NCBI RefSeq assembly: GCF_905220415.1
Contig: NC_059542.1
Location: 11,998,001 to 12,062,000 of the forward strand
DNA: 64,000 nt
Direction: 5' to 3'
From: Colias croceus
Lineage: Eukaryota > Arthropoda > Insecta > Lepidoptera > Pieridae
The notes below the pieces were generated by a model. It was given only the letters and a program-made list of their open reading frames with translations. It did not search any database and was not told the origin of the DNA. This document shows, piece by piece, positions 21,936-32,331 of this stretch. The translations under genes were made by a program, and so were the position numbers. The first letter of the stretch is position 1, and each line of letters begins with the position of its first letter.

Positions 21936-22817
21936 ATGTCGTGGTCATATCGTAGATTTGATCATTTCATGATATGAGTGGCCATTTCACGAAATGGTCG
22001 CATATCGTGAAATGGCCAATTTAGTTTGGCCACATCATGATGTGGTTTGGGCAGATCAATGATAAGAAATCGTTTCACGATATGGCCAATTAACGCACGG
22101 TTTTTTCATGAAATGATCAAAATTATTTGATCATATCGTAAAATAGTTACATTAATCGTTGGTAGAGGCGCTGCAAGCTCTGTGTTTATGTGATAAGATG
22201 GCGGCCGCTGGCGAAAATTAAATTATTCGCAGTTAAAAACTTCATAATTCGTTTAATAACAATTTTATGAAGAAAGTCATAGCAAAGAATTTACGACGAA
22301 GAGGTACGAGAACTATGGAAAATGTGGATATCTTATATGTATTTAAGAAAAAATGCGACTTAAATAAAATAATTTAAGAAACTACTACTATATTATTATA
22401 ATTGTTTGTTTTTTAAAAAGCGATCCGCTTCTGGCACTCGCCGGTCGCTGCCGCGGCCGCGGCACGCTCGCTTTGCTCGCTCGGCTCGTGCGTTGTTTAT
22501 CAAAGTCTAACCTAACCTAACCTAACTGTTTTCTATTGCAAAAACGATTCGCTTCTGGCATTCGCCGGCCGCTGCCGCGGCACTAACTTAAATGACATTA
22601 AACAAGATTTTAGAATATAGTTATTCTGAAATTTTTTAATATTTTATGGACTCTTTATATTTTATACGATCTGGCCAAATGTGGATGACCAAATCGTGAA
22701 ACGTTGACGATTTAACGATCTGATCAAACTATGTTGGCCATTTCACGATATGCGACCATTTCGTGAAATGGCCACTCATATCATGAAATGATCAAATCTA
22801 CGATATGACCACGACAT
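21936..22817. mobile_element. Long-TIR DNA element (84-bp perfect terminal inverted repeats)
   Basis: Bases 21936-22019 and 22734-22817 are exact reverse complements over 84 bp, beginning ATGTCGTGGTCATATCGTAG. The arms are built from a repeated sub-motif close to CATTTCACGAAATGGCC or CATATCGTGAAATGG, which also occurs further inside near 22068-22085 and 22690-22702. The core holds an 'aagatggcggccgctgg' motif (22195-22211), two copies of a GC-rich block 'cgcttctggca(c/t)tcgccgg' (22425-22457 and 22547-22580), and (CCTAA)4 between them. There is no transposase. The perfect arms suggest recent movement or gene conversion. No clear target duplication was found, so the superfamily is unknown. Confidence 0.8.
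22508..22527. repeat. Short (CCTAA)4 tract
   Basis: Four units of CCTAA, the insect telomeric motif in the TTAGG-complement sense, lie inside the long-TIR element. The tract is too short to be a telomere remnant by itself. Confidence 0.6.
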
Positions 22818-22877
22818 ACACACTACAGCCTAAAATCATCTGTAATAACAATAAGGCTGTAATCCTATCTTACTAAT

Positions 22878-23104
22878 TCCTACTAATATAATAAATGCAA
22901 AAGTTTGTGAGGATGGATGTGTGTGTATGTTTGTTACTCTTTCACGCAAATACTACTGAACCGATTACAATGAAATTTAGCACAAATGTAGATGGTAACT
23001 TGGGTTAACACATAGGATAGGTTTTATCCCGGAAATCCCACGGGAACGGAAACTATGCGGGTTTTTCTTTGAAAACGCGGGCGAAGCCGCGGGCGGAAAG
23101 CTAG
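22878..23104 (+). mobile_element. Helitron-like nonautonomous element, family B (reference copy)
   Basis: It starts TCCTACTAATATAATAAATG and continues 'ttactctttcacgcaaat', 'gaaccgattacaatgaaat' and 'cccggaaatcccacggga'. It ends with the hairpin GCGG-GCGAAG-CCGC, then 'gggcggaaagctag' followed by T. It shares the TC start, hairpin and CTAG layout with family A, but has a different body. Confidence 0.85.
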
Positions 23105-24252
23105 TCAGTTATATATCGAGATATCAAGCTGATTCAAGCCTAATGTTTTATGCTTTAAATTACTTCTTTATTATCAATATCCGATTAACACTTTCTCAAT
23201 TTTCTACGGATTCACAAGACCACAGCAATAAAAAGGCCATTATTTAATACAATTATACAAATGTTATCATTTTCCCATCAAATTCTCGTCGGCCCATAAT
23301 TATTTTTGGATTTCATTACTATTCAATTGGTGTGGAGAAAGCGTAATTTCTCATGGTAATTTTCTTATATAATAATAACGTATAATATGCAAATTATGGG
23401 GTATTGAATAATCAATGTATGGTGTTTATTATTTTTAGTTTGTACTATGAACTGGTAATTTTGTAAACTGCATACATAACTCAAACACTTTACATCTGTT
23501 CAATCCAAGGTTCAATCAAATTGAAAGTGGTGGTCTAACGTAATGTAACGTATTCTGTATTGTCTAAAGTATACTGTCCAAGAAGCTTTTCTATACTGTC
23601 TATTATGTATACTGTCTATTAAGTATTCTGTGGTAATAGAGTGGGATTTTTTTGTGTATGTGAGGTTATTTGAAACTATTTAAGGCGATGCCTACTCGAC
23701 CTAATTTTTTTTTTTTATGAGAGAGGAGGCAAGAGCAGACGCGAGTCGCGACGCCTGATGGTAAGCGTTCAGCGTCGCCCATAAGCACCCACAACGCCAG
23801 GGACATTGTGAGTGTGTTGGTTGCCGGCTTTTTAGGAAAGAAAAATTAAAAAAAATATATTTTATAATATCTATATATCATAATATCTACATCTACAATA
23901 TCTTCGCTGATTTTATTTTATCAATTAAACTCAGGCAAAGCCGGATAAAGCACCTAGTCTATATTAAACTTGTATGTACAATAATTTATTAGATCCCTTT
24001 AGCAATACCTATAAACTACATTCTCATCGGGCCGGATGACACAAAACTGATAATAATTCCAATCAAGTGCACGTCTACTTCCATTGTCTCAACAACATCA
24101 ATCCTGATTCATCCGTTCGGTATGTTCGATGCAATTGTAACAAAGTGCTGAGTCACGTTTATTTTGTTTATATGTCTAGTTACTAGTATTATATAAAGTT
24201 TTGAAAGTTCAAACTATTATATAAGGCCATTGAGTTTAATCGATTCGTCACA
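23105..24252. other. Noncoding stretch around a LINE-tail-like repeat
   Basis: No genes seen; the only recognisable segment is at 23697-23850. 'ctgtctattatgtatactgt' and neighbours near 23575-23625 form a small imperfect tandem repeat (unit about 'tatactgtctattaagta'). Confidence 0.4.
23697..23850 (+). mobile_element. Interspersed repeat resembling a LINE 3' UTR
   Basis: 'gcctgatggtaagcgttcag', 'cgtcgcccataagcaccc', 'acaacgccaggga' and 'ggttgccggctttttagg' follow the pattern of a repeat I know to be very common in Lepidoptera, usually the 3' part of a LINE. Boundaries are approximate. Confidence 0.5.
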
Positions 24253-25091
24253 TATAGGTCTACCAGAATCTGATGGCATATTTATAATTATGAAATAAAA
24301 GATTTTCATGTGGCAACTTATTTGACAACTATCAAATTGGTTGTCAAATTATTTGTCTTTTTTGCAGTTGATAAATAATTTTTAGGATTTTGTCTAAAAA
24401 ATCTTCGAAAATGTCGAAAAAGCCGCTGTGATCACAAGCAAGAGGTGTTGTTTATAATGTGTATAGAAAAATATTTGATGAAGAAGGGTCAAACACATCT
24501 TAATTTTCAATTTAGAAGATTTTATTGGTAAATTGGACTTACCCGCTTTGATACTTTTAATTATAAAATATTATATGTAGGTAACTATAATATTGTTTGT
24601 TGATTGGAATATAATTTTATGAAAACTTATTACAGGAGTTTCCAATACGGCTATTCGTCAAGTCCAAGCTGTCCAAGTCAATTTTATAATGTGTGTATCT
24701 GTTAATACTTACGAAAATAAACATAGTTTTATTTTACTTTTATTTTATTTTATAAAAAATTATAAGCAGTCTAGTTTTCTATCGATATAACATCGATATT
24801 TTCACATGGCATAATGATAATGAACATACAAATATAGGTATGTGTAAATAATAATATGTATTACCTGTGTAAAAGTAATATGTATATTATACATGTAAGT
24901 ATGTACCTACATAATATTAAGTGGATATCTCATTATTAAGTACAGTATTGTCCACTTATGTAATGTGACTAATGATATTGAGAACAAACTAAAAAATAAG
25001 CAGTATCAAGATCGTTCAGTCCATTTTCCCTAGGGTTGCACACTCAAAATTTTGATTTCCCTAATTGCCATCAGATTCTGGTTTACCTATA
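24253..25091. mobile_element. TIR element with a CCAGAATCTGATGGCA end
   Basis: 24253-24278 and 25066-25091 are inverted repeats (TATAGGT, two variable bases, then ACCAGAATCTGATGGCA). If the element proper starts at TAGGT, both flanks read TA, compatible with a Tc1/mariner-like TA target. The interior is AT-rich, with a perfect 10-bp hairpin ATTTGACAAC...GTTGTCAAAT at about 24319-24348. No transposase is seen. Confidence 0.6.
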
Positions 25092-25983
25092 ACAGTCGCT
25101 AAAACATAACACAAGATTGACACGTAGAGATTTCTGTCCATGGAATAATAATATGAAAAATTTAGATCCGTATCAATGGTAGTTTAGAGAAATACTCTTA
25201 ATAATAATTTTATTATTAAAAGATTTGCATATTTACGTTACAAAAAAGTATTATACGTATGGGTTTAGGAGAAATATTATTGTAGTATGAAATACACACG
25301 ACGAAGGTGATGAAGTTCTTGAATTTATACATAACACGAAAGCATATATTTTCTTCCTAAATCACGATATTTTTCAAACTCAAAGGTCCACCATCATAAT
25401 GATTTAGTACCACTTCAGGAAGCTCAGAGATGAACCAATACAAACCTTGTAGTTTTTCTTCTCAAATTGTTACAATTCAATCTACTTTACCAAGATGACC
25501 ATTAAAATCATTGCACCGTAAAACTACAAGTGACTTCCCATAATATCTTATAGCAGTAATTTTTCCAGTGTGGGAACGTGACAGCGCTATACAACCTATA
25601 TAGTGCTGTCACTTTTCTATAATGCAAAGACATCATGGTAGAAGGATAAGTGGGTCATTTTGTACACTCCACTGGGCTTAAAGCAGCCGTGACAGAATGG
25701 ATTCAATGAACTTTTTGTAACTGACGATCTTTATAAGATTCGAAGGGAAACATTTCTTTGGTCAATTTTGAAATACTTTGAAATGGCCTAAGACGATGAT
25801 TTACTAACTGTTTTTCTAGGCGTCTATTTTTAAATATTTCATTGGTTGGACGATTAGATACGATCAAAATAATGTTAAGAAATTGTAATCTTTATGAAAC
25901 ATTTTAATCTGGGGAATATTACTTATATCTTCTATTGATTATAAATATTTATTGCTATGTAGTTCAGTATTTTGTACCCCTTA
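25092..25983. other. AT-rich noncoding stretch
   Basis: Apart from the hairpin at 25578-25612, nothing recognised. Confidence 0.35.
25578..25612. repeat. 14-bp stem hairpin
   Basis: GTGACAGCGCTATA at 25578-25591 pairs with TATAGTGCTGTCAC at 25599-25612 with one wobble position and a 7-base loop. It could be a small MITE remnant or a structured RNA; nothing else supports a function. Confidence 0.5.
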
Positions 25984-25999
25984 ATAATATCTATAGTAA
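25984..25999. repeat. 16-bp target-site duplication, left copy
   Basis: ATAATATCTATAGTAA occurs here and again at 26766-26781, exactly flanking the GC-rich insert. Confidence 0.85.
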
Positions 26000-26765
26000 A
26001 GGCGTAGGGATGTGACGACCCCATCGCACCCGGTTGGCATAACTATCTACAATAGATATCACAACCGTGCAGTCAGTCACCCCGCAGGGCACCTTGTGGC
26101 GAGGTGTTGGGGAGTAGCGACCCCGCGGGAACCGGGGGAGGTCCCTGTCCTCACCTCTGGGCTGTCCCGGTGGCAGTTCGGAGTGAACAATGACGAGGTT
26201 CAGGATCCCCCACCTCTGGCTTGCCTTTGTTGGCCGTCCAGAGTGGAGCCGCTAGAGCTATATGCTCGGGGGTGGAAGTGTCTAATGGCGTAATAGCGGG
26301 GAAACCCGCTCCGGGCCCGCGGGCTCGCGATGGTGAAACTGGTGCCGCACCTCTCTACACCCCCAGCCGTTCAGCTGATGTTGCCCCCTTGTTGCCATTA
26401 TCGGTAACCTTTTTGGGAGCCCATCGACCGAACTGGCGAGTCACCGTCTGCCATAATTTTCAATTTTTAATATTGAAAAGGCAGACGTCCATAGCCCCCA
26501 TAGACCCAATATACCAGTCCATCTAACACCCCCTTCCATAACCCAGTTTTATTCATTTCCATTTTTCTGCAATAGTCCTACATTGGCCGCGGACTGCCCA
26601 GGGCTGTATCTCTATAGTGCAGCCATGGGCAGGCTGCGGCTGGTGTCCCACAACACATTAAATTCTCTAAAGGGCCTCTGCGTGTTGGACCTGTGTCCCC
26701 ACGTAAGCCTTCCAAAGGACCGGGTATCATCCTTACGGCGATACCCGTGTATTATGGAGAGAGAC
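26000..26765 (+). mobile_element. GC-rich retroposon with 16-bp target duplication
   Basis: The insert is 766 bp of GC-rich sequence in an AT-rich surrounding. A perfect 16-bp flanking duplication points to target-primed reverse transcription. There is no poly(A) or simple-repeat tail. The right end carries a hairpin (GGGTATC at 26722-26728 pairing with GATACCC at 26742-26748), which could be the 3' recognition structure. Open frames of 93, 101 and 71 codons overlap but show no known domain. It could be a 5' and 3' UTR fusion of a LINE, or a SINE-like parasite of one. Orientation is inferred from the hairpin end. Confidence 0.6.
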
Positions 26766-26781
26766 ATAATATCTATAGTAA

Positions 26782-27852
26782 TATATATATGTTATTAAAA
26801 ATGCCATTAATTTTAACCCTTATGCAATTTATAATCTAGCTGCCTCAATTACATAAAATTTCAATAATTTTTGACCTCAATTTTTTCATAATCCACTAGT
26901 TTTTAGACTTACGTTATTTATAACTTGAGATGTTTTTAGAACATGTAATCGTATCCGTTTTTAGGATGTCGAAAACAACAATTAACAGTTTAATTACCCG
27001 GTTATTTCTTCTTCAATTTGTGTGAATTCTTAAAAAGGAGGAAGTTGTTAAAATCGTGAATAGTTTTGTCTAGATCGAGCTTTATTTTGGAGGCGTTTCC
27101 AAAGTTATAGCTTGACCTATTTAACTAGACAACTTGTAGGACTGGTTTTGCCTGTTATTTGAAACTAGTTTTGAAGTTATTACGTAGATGAAGAATACAA
27201 ATTGATGATATTACATTTATGTTGTTTGGGAAGCAAAAAAAAATAATGGTTTCATTTATTAGTAGGTGACGTGATGTACGGTCTATTAACCTAGTGAAAG
27301 TATAAACTATGTACCAAATTATGTAACCTAGAGACCTTTAAACGTTTTTTACAAACATTAATACAAGCGGACAAATGTGGTTGCATCTACACACACACAA
27401 AATCATGAGGTTTTATGATTTATGCCTCAAAAAATCAATCGTAATTACTGTTACTTAATATGATATCAAACAAAAAAGGGACATATTGAAATTATAATAT
27501 CTACCTATACAGGTTACCAAAACCTCTCTAATATGTACTCACTTAGCTACATATACCGTAACGCAGTCGGATAATTAAACATGATGCGATCTTCACGAAA
27601 AAATAAAAACTCTGTTCCGAAAAGTAAGTACAAAAAATTAAATTCCTTAAGTTTTTGCGACTCAAAAATAAACGAACGATCTTAATTTATTTAAAAACAT
27701 AAAAAAACGAGGTCTTTGTCCGTCCGGACGTTTCAAATTCATACGCAAAGGAAACTTTCGTTTTAACGAGTTTTATGAACTTATATAGATAAACATGTCG
27801 ATTTGTTTATTGTTTATTAGCTTTAGAACCAAGCTTTACTCGCGTCATTATA
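26782..27852. other. AT-rich noncoding stretch
   Basis: No recognised gene or repeat. Confidence 0.4.
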
Positions 27853-28030
27853 ACAATACGATGAACTATCTCAAACTCAAACAAACTCAAACTCAAACAT
27901 TCATTTATTCAATTAGACTACTATTTAGTAGCACTTTCGAATCGTCATTACATATTTTTAACATTTACCACCGATTCGGAAAGCAGTATCTATGGAGAAG
28001 AATCGGCAAGAAACTCCATAGTTGCTCTTT
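27853..28030 (-). mobile_element. LINE 3' tail with (TTTGAG)n end
   Basis: Antisense copy of the repeat at 3832: 'tctcaaactcaaac', 'catttatttcaattag'-like bases, 'ccgattcggaaagcag' and 'aagaatcggcaagaaactc'. A 105-codon plus-strand frame across it is not a gene. Confidence 0.6.
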
Positions 28031-28096
28031 TAACATCATGTCAATATTACAATATATCAAACTTATATCTAACTACATAATATATCATATAATTCA

Positions 28097-28344
28097 TCTG
28101 CTTATATATTAAAACGTGACTGACTGACTGACATAGTCATCTATCAATACAACGCACAGCCCAAACTACTGAACGGATCGTGCTGAAAATTGGCATGCGG
28201 GTAGATGTTAGGACATAGGTATTCTGTGACGTAGGAAAGGATTTTGATCAATTCTACCCTCAAGGGGATAAAATAGGGGGTGAAGGTTTGTGCCACGAAA
28301 ATTTATCTTTTCCACGCAGGGGAAGCTGCGGGCAACAGCGTTAG
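28097..28344 (+). mobile_element. Helitron-like nonautonomous element, family D
   Basis: It starts near 'tctgcttatatattaaaacg', then (TGAC)n 'gactgactgactgacatag', 'ctactgaacggatcgtgctg' and 'ggcatgcgggtagatgtta'. It ends with the hairpin GCAG-GGGAAG-CTGC and 'gcgttag' followed by T, a mutated CTAG. The layout matches the other Helitron-like families. Confidence 0.6.
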
Positions 28345-30674
28345 TGTCTTATAAAATTATTTCAGTATTTTTTCCTTTAAATGTATGCAAATAATGCAAA
28401 TAAAGAGCATGTTAATTCTATGCGGATATTTAAAATTAACATAAAAATCTATTAACAGTCATCTACACAGGACAATATCATAGATACGAAGACATGAATA
28501 ATTGAATAGGTATGTACTAGTTTGAAATTTATTTTTATCCGCGATCACAAAATCGATGAATCGTCAAGGTCCTTTTTAATTATTCAATAATTGACGTTTA
28601 ATAAAACGGTTGTTAATTAATCGGTTGTAAATTACGATCAAAAAGTTTATTTGTTTATTTATTGTTTTATTTTATTTCATGAATGAATGGTGTCAATTGT
28701 CGTGAGTAAAACATTTTTTATTTGTTTTACTGTATAGGTTTAATCAGTCATTAATATTATTGAGAATAAAGAGATAAGCAATTGATCAAATTGATGTCGT
28801 GATGCTGATAATAATCTATATTCTATGCATATGTTATAAAGAGGATATATTTTTTGTTTGATTGTTTGTATCAAGCTCTGAAGCAACTCAACTAATTTCG
28901 AAATAATTCCACGAGGCGAAACCTGAATAATGAATTTTTTGCTGAGTGACAATGAATTTATTTTTATCTCCAGTGGACCCGGGCAAAAATAACTGATATT
29001 TTATACACAATTTCTCAGAGATTAATAAAGAAGAAAAAAGAAGTAATAAATGTTTATAAAGGCTATTTATACAGTTAGTTTTTACAACGCCATTGCAACC
29101 TGAAGTTTACATCAAATAAGCAACAGGCGGTAAGGTTCTTCTCTATAAAAAACAAAATTGAACACAACGTGTTTTGCTAAACACAACCAAAATATCTTGC
29201 ATCAATCAAACGACCTAGGTCATATAAAGGTCGTGTTTAAACGTAAAATAAACGAGTTTTCGTTGAAAGAGCAAAAGCTTTGAATTAAACATAATTGCGA
29301 AGGAACAATAAAAAGCAAAAAAAGGCAAGCTTTAGGCAGCTAAAGCCAGCTTTTCGTAGGGTTGTTTTGCAATTGAAATTCAACCTCATAATAATTGTAA
29401 CTTGTGACGAGCATTTTACTAACATTACACTTCGTAATTTATTAAATTACATAATTATTTTGTCCGAAATTTATACTAAAATAATGATTAATTAAATAAA
29501 TCAAACAAAAAATAATATTTGCCTTCAAATGTAATGCCAAATATGCGTATGCACAATGACGTCATAACCATGAAATGAATCGGCAAGAAACTCGTTAAAA
29601 TTAATAAAATAAAATGTTAAATCTTTCACGGATTAAAAAATATTTAAAAAGATTTCTTTTAATTTCACTTTAAACATGAAATGCTAATCTTTGAATTAAT
29701 AAAAATGACCACGCATTTATATTACAATAGATATACTTTATACCTCGCGGACATGAAAACAAAAAAAATGTTGCGTCTTCATTTTATAATTAAATACAAT
29801 ATAAAACTGCACACCTGCACATTATTAAAAGATTAATCTTAGAAGACTTATTACAACAAATCACAATTTTATTCAATTATCAATTATCATATATAATTGT
29901 TATAATGAAGATCAGCAAAAACTAATAGGATGATGTAATAACAATACAAGACTTATTAATTATTAAGTAACTAACAATTAAGATCGTGGCATTTTTTTAT
30001 TCAAAACGCTCTGTAATAATAATCCTTCCTAATCCTTTACTTCCGTAATTTTAATACAGTTTAATTAACCTTAAGCTATAAACGAAAACATCATTATTAT
30101 TTATCGCTGTGTTTAAAACCTAATTAATCACTCTATCTATTACAAAAAACCGCATCAAAATCCGTTGCGTAGTTTTAAAGATTTAAGTATACAGAGGGAC
30201 ATAGGGACAGAGAAAGCGACTTTGTTTTATACTATGTAGTGATATCTTCTAAAATTTAAACGCAAACAAACTCCTATAGTTACTAGTAAATGGCATGCGG
30301 CTTTACACACGGACAACTAATCCTTTATCTAAATACTAGATCACAGTAAGACCGTTGTTGTATCTACATTTTTTTATTTTTAACACAAGTAGTAATCCAG
30401 TGGCGTCTTATTTGATACAATCTGTGTTTTTAAGTTTCTACTGCACCATTTTGACATTATTTTTGTAAACTTTATAAGATTCCATCTTTGTTTCATTAGA
30501 ATTTTAGACAACCTGTTCATGTAGTAGCATAGTTTAAAACCAGATGGACATTATTTCTTGGAATTACAATTACGCAGTATTTTACTTTGTTTGTGTTTTT
30601 CATTTAAAAAAATTGTAATTTATTTTGCTATGATTATTTTCTAAATTCATGAAAAACAAAACTATCTTCAATTA
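28345..30674. other. AT-rich noncoding stretch
   Basis: No convincing gene. Short frames of 66-70 codons have no coding features. 'aaagcttt'-type simple motifs near 29270-29345 are unremarkable. Confidence 0.35.
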
Positions 30675-30841
30675 TCTATACTAATATTATAAAGCTGAAG
30701 AGTTTGTTTGAACACGCTAATCTCGGGAACTACTGGTCCGATTTGAAAAATTCTTTCGGTGTTAGATAGCTCATTTATCGAGGAAGGCTATAGGCCTATA
30801 TAATATATCATCACGGGGGTGAATCCGCGCGGAGCAGCTAG
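30675..30841 (+). mobile_element. Helitron-like nonautonomous element, family A
   Basis: TCTATACTAATATTATAAAG starts directly after an A. The end is 'ccgcgcggagcagctag' followed by T. About 30 bases are deleted before the 3' hairpin relative to the reference copy. Confidence 0.8.
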
Positions 30842-31268
30842 TTAAACAATAAAACACAGATAATCATATTTTTTACACAATATTTTCGACGAAGCATCAT
30901 AAACAAGTAATCGGAAACGCACATCGACAAAACAAACAATAATTAATTCAATTCAATGGAAAAACATATTTTTAACGAACAAGGTAACCAATATTCATTA
31001 CGTCGTTTCATTTTAAACCTTAATACGTACAGCTTAAGGTCAAAGTTCGCGGAAAACAGGGCATATTTCAAGCATGCTTAACATTTTCCAGTAATGATTA
31101 TAGGAAACGCATAACAAAAGCAATGTTATGTCAATATTTTTTATTTGCATTGCATTGTGCTCATTCCTATTGTGTTTTATGTGAACTTTATGTGGAATAA
31201 AACGCAGCATTTTCAAAGTACTCAGACTAATTACTTTGAAACTAATGAAATATTTCACAAAACGGGTT
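30842..31268. other. AT-rich noncoding stretch
   Basis: No recognised feature. Confidence 0.35.
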
Positions 31269-31395
31269 GTTAAAAAAGAGCGTTGGTGACACGTGTCAGA
31301 AGTGAAACTGAAACGCGTCGCCTTACTTCATGACGTGACGGCATTTCAATGACGCGTTACTCTCAAAGCGCCTAAAGAAGTTTCACTTTTTTAAC
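31269..31395. mobile_element. Short MITE of the GAAGTTTCACTTC family
   Basis: GTTAAAAAAG at 31269 is inverted as CTTTTTTAAC at 31386-31395. Inside are 'cacgtgtcagaagtgaaact' and 'aaagaagtttcac', the family motif also found at 42835, 43005, 52439, 60900 and 63903. The centre contains 'catgacgtgacg'. Confidence 0.5.
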
Positions 31396-31750
31396 ATAAA
31401 TGTGAATAAAATGCCTTTAATTTTGATTGTAATTGTTCGTTTACTTCATTATTTGTAAAAAATAGATAAGAACTTAAATAAACACAAGAATGTAGTATTT
31501 CAGAGTTATCTGATACCTATTGATATTAATTTATATGTATGATTATAAGAACCTAACGATTTTCTGTGTTTTTCCATCATAAGATCATATAGATTAGTTT
31601 GTTATTACTCGAAGTAAAAACTCGTGGGAAGCCTTTATTTGAGAGGTAAATATTCAAGTAATGTTGAAGGTTTTTCAATTAAAGTGGGTTTTATGAGGTC
31701 GGTACTTGTGTCACTTGTTTAATGAATGATTGTATTGTTTTATTAATTAA
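31396..31750. other. AT-rich noncoding stretch
   Basis: No recognised feature. Confidence 0.35.
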
Positions 31751-31975
31751 GTAGCTTTCCGCCCGCGGCTTCGCCCGCTTTATCAAAGAAAAACCCGTAT
31801 AGTTCCCGTTCCCGTGGAATTTCCGGGATAAAACCTATCCTATGTGTTAATCCAAGTTACCCTCTATATGTATGCTTAATTTCATTGTAATCGGTTCAGT
31901 AGTATTTGCATGAAAGAGTGACAGACACACACATACACATCCTCACAAACTTTCGCATTTTTAATATTAGTACGA
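31751..31975 (-). mobile_element. Helitron-like nonautonomous element, family B
   Basis: A minus-strand copy from 'gtagctttccgcccgcggct' (CTAG changed to GTAG) to 'tttaatattagtacga'. It lies just left of the R4/Dong-like element. Confidence 0.75.
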
Positions 31976-31999
31976 TTTTATACTTATCGAACTAAGTGT

Positions 32000-32018
32000 T
32001 TAATAATAATAATAATAA
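32000..32018. repeat. (TAA)n target tract, 5' side
   Basis: Six TAA units directly precede the first base of the retrotransposon; a second TAA tract lies at 36546-36560 at its 3' end. Confidence 0.85.
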
Positions 32019-32331
32019 CCCCATCACCGTATCTCTACGTTGACGACGTGATGGGGCTTGTGTGTTTCAATGACTCTCGGGGCTAAGCCGGTAGAGCTAC
32101 TCATGCCGGATAGGCCCAAGACGAGAAACCAGACCAAGCGAGATACAGCCCAATCCAAGGTGGAACAGCAAGCGCCAAAGGATGCATGGCTAAGGGGAGC
32201 TTAGTCGCTAGTTTGCGAACTCCGGAGACCAGGGGAAATCCGGTTTAAATTACCCTTACCACGGTGAACGCGGGGCTCTGCCGTGGTGGACCGATCGTCC
32301 CTAGCTACTCGTGGGAACATAATGTAAAAAA
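32019..32331 (+). promoter_or_regulatory. Structured 5' UTR of the R4/Dong-like element, possible HDV-like ribozyme
   Basis: The first 9 bases of the element, CCCCATCAC (32019-32027), are the exact complement of GTGATGGGG (32048-32056). Between the arms CTCTAC (32033-32038) can pair with GTAGAG (32091-32096), giving a pseudoknot. 'ggctaag' at 32081-32087 contains C-U-A-A, which fits the C-N-R-A active-site linker of HDV-like ribozymes. Such ribozymes are known at the 5' end of R2 and R4 elements. A clear P4 stem is not seen and the first stem exceeds the usual 7 bp, so this is a hypothesis. The rest of the UTR is GC-rich and holds further hairpins (CCGG...CCGG at 32088-32113). Confidence 0.4.

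Noticed and set aside
22508..22527. Interstitial telomere
   Set aside because: Only four CCTAA units are present, inside a TIR element; this is too short to call telomeric.
26012..26526. Overlapping 93- and 101-codon frames
   Set aside because: They lie within the GC-rich retroposon, where long frames are expected by composition; no known protein motif.
27795..28112. 105-codon plus-strand frame
   Set aside because: It is antisense to a LINE 3' tail with (TTTGAG)n.
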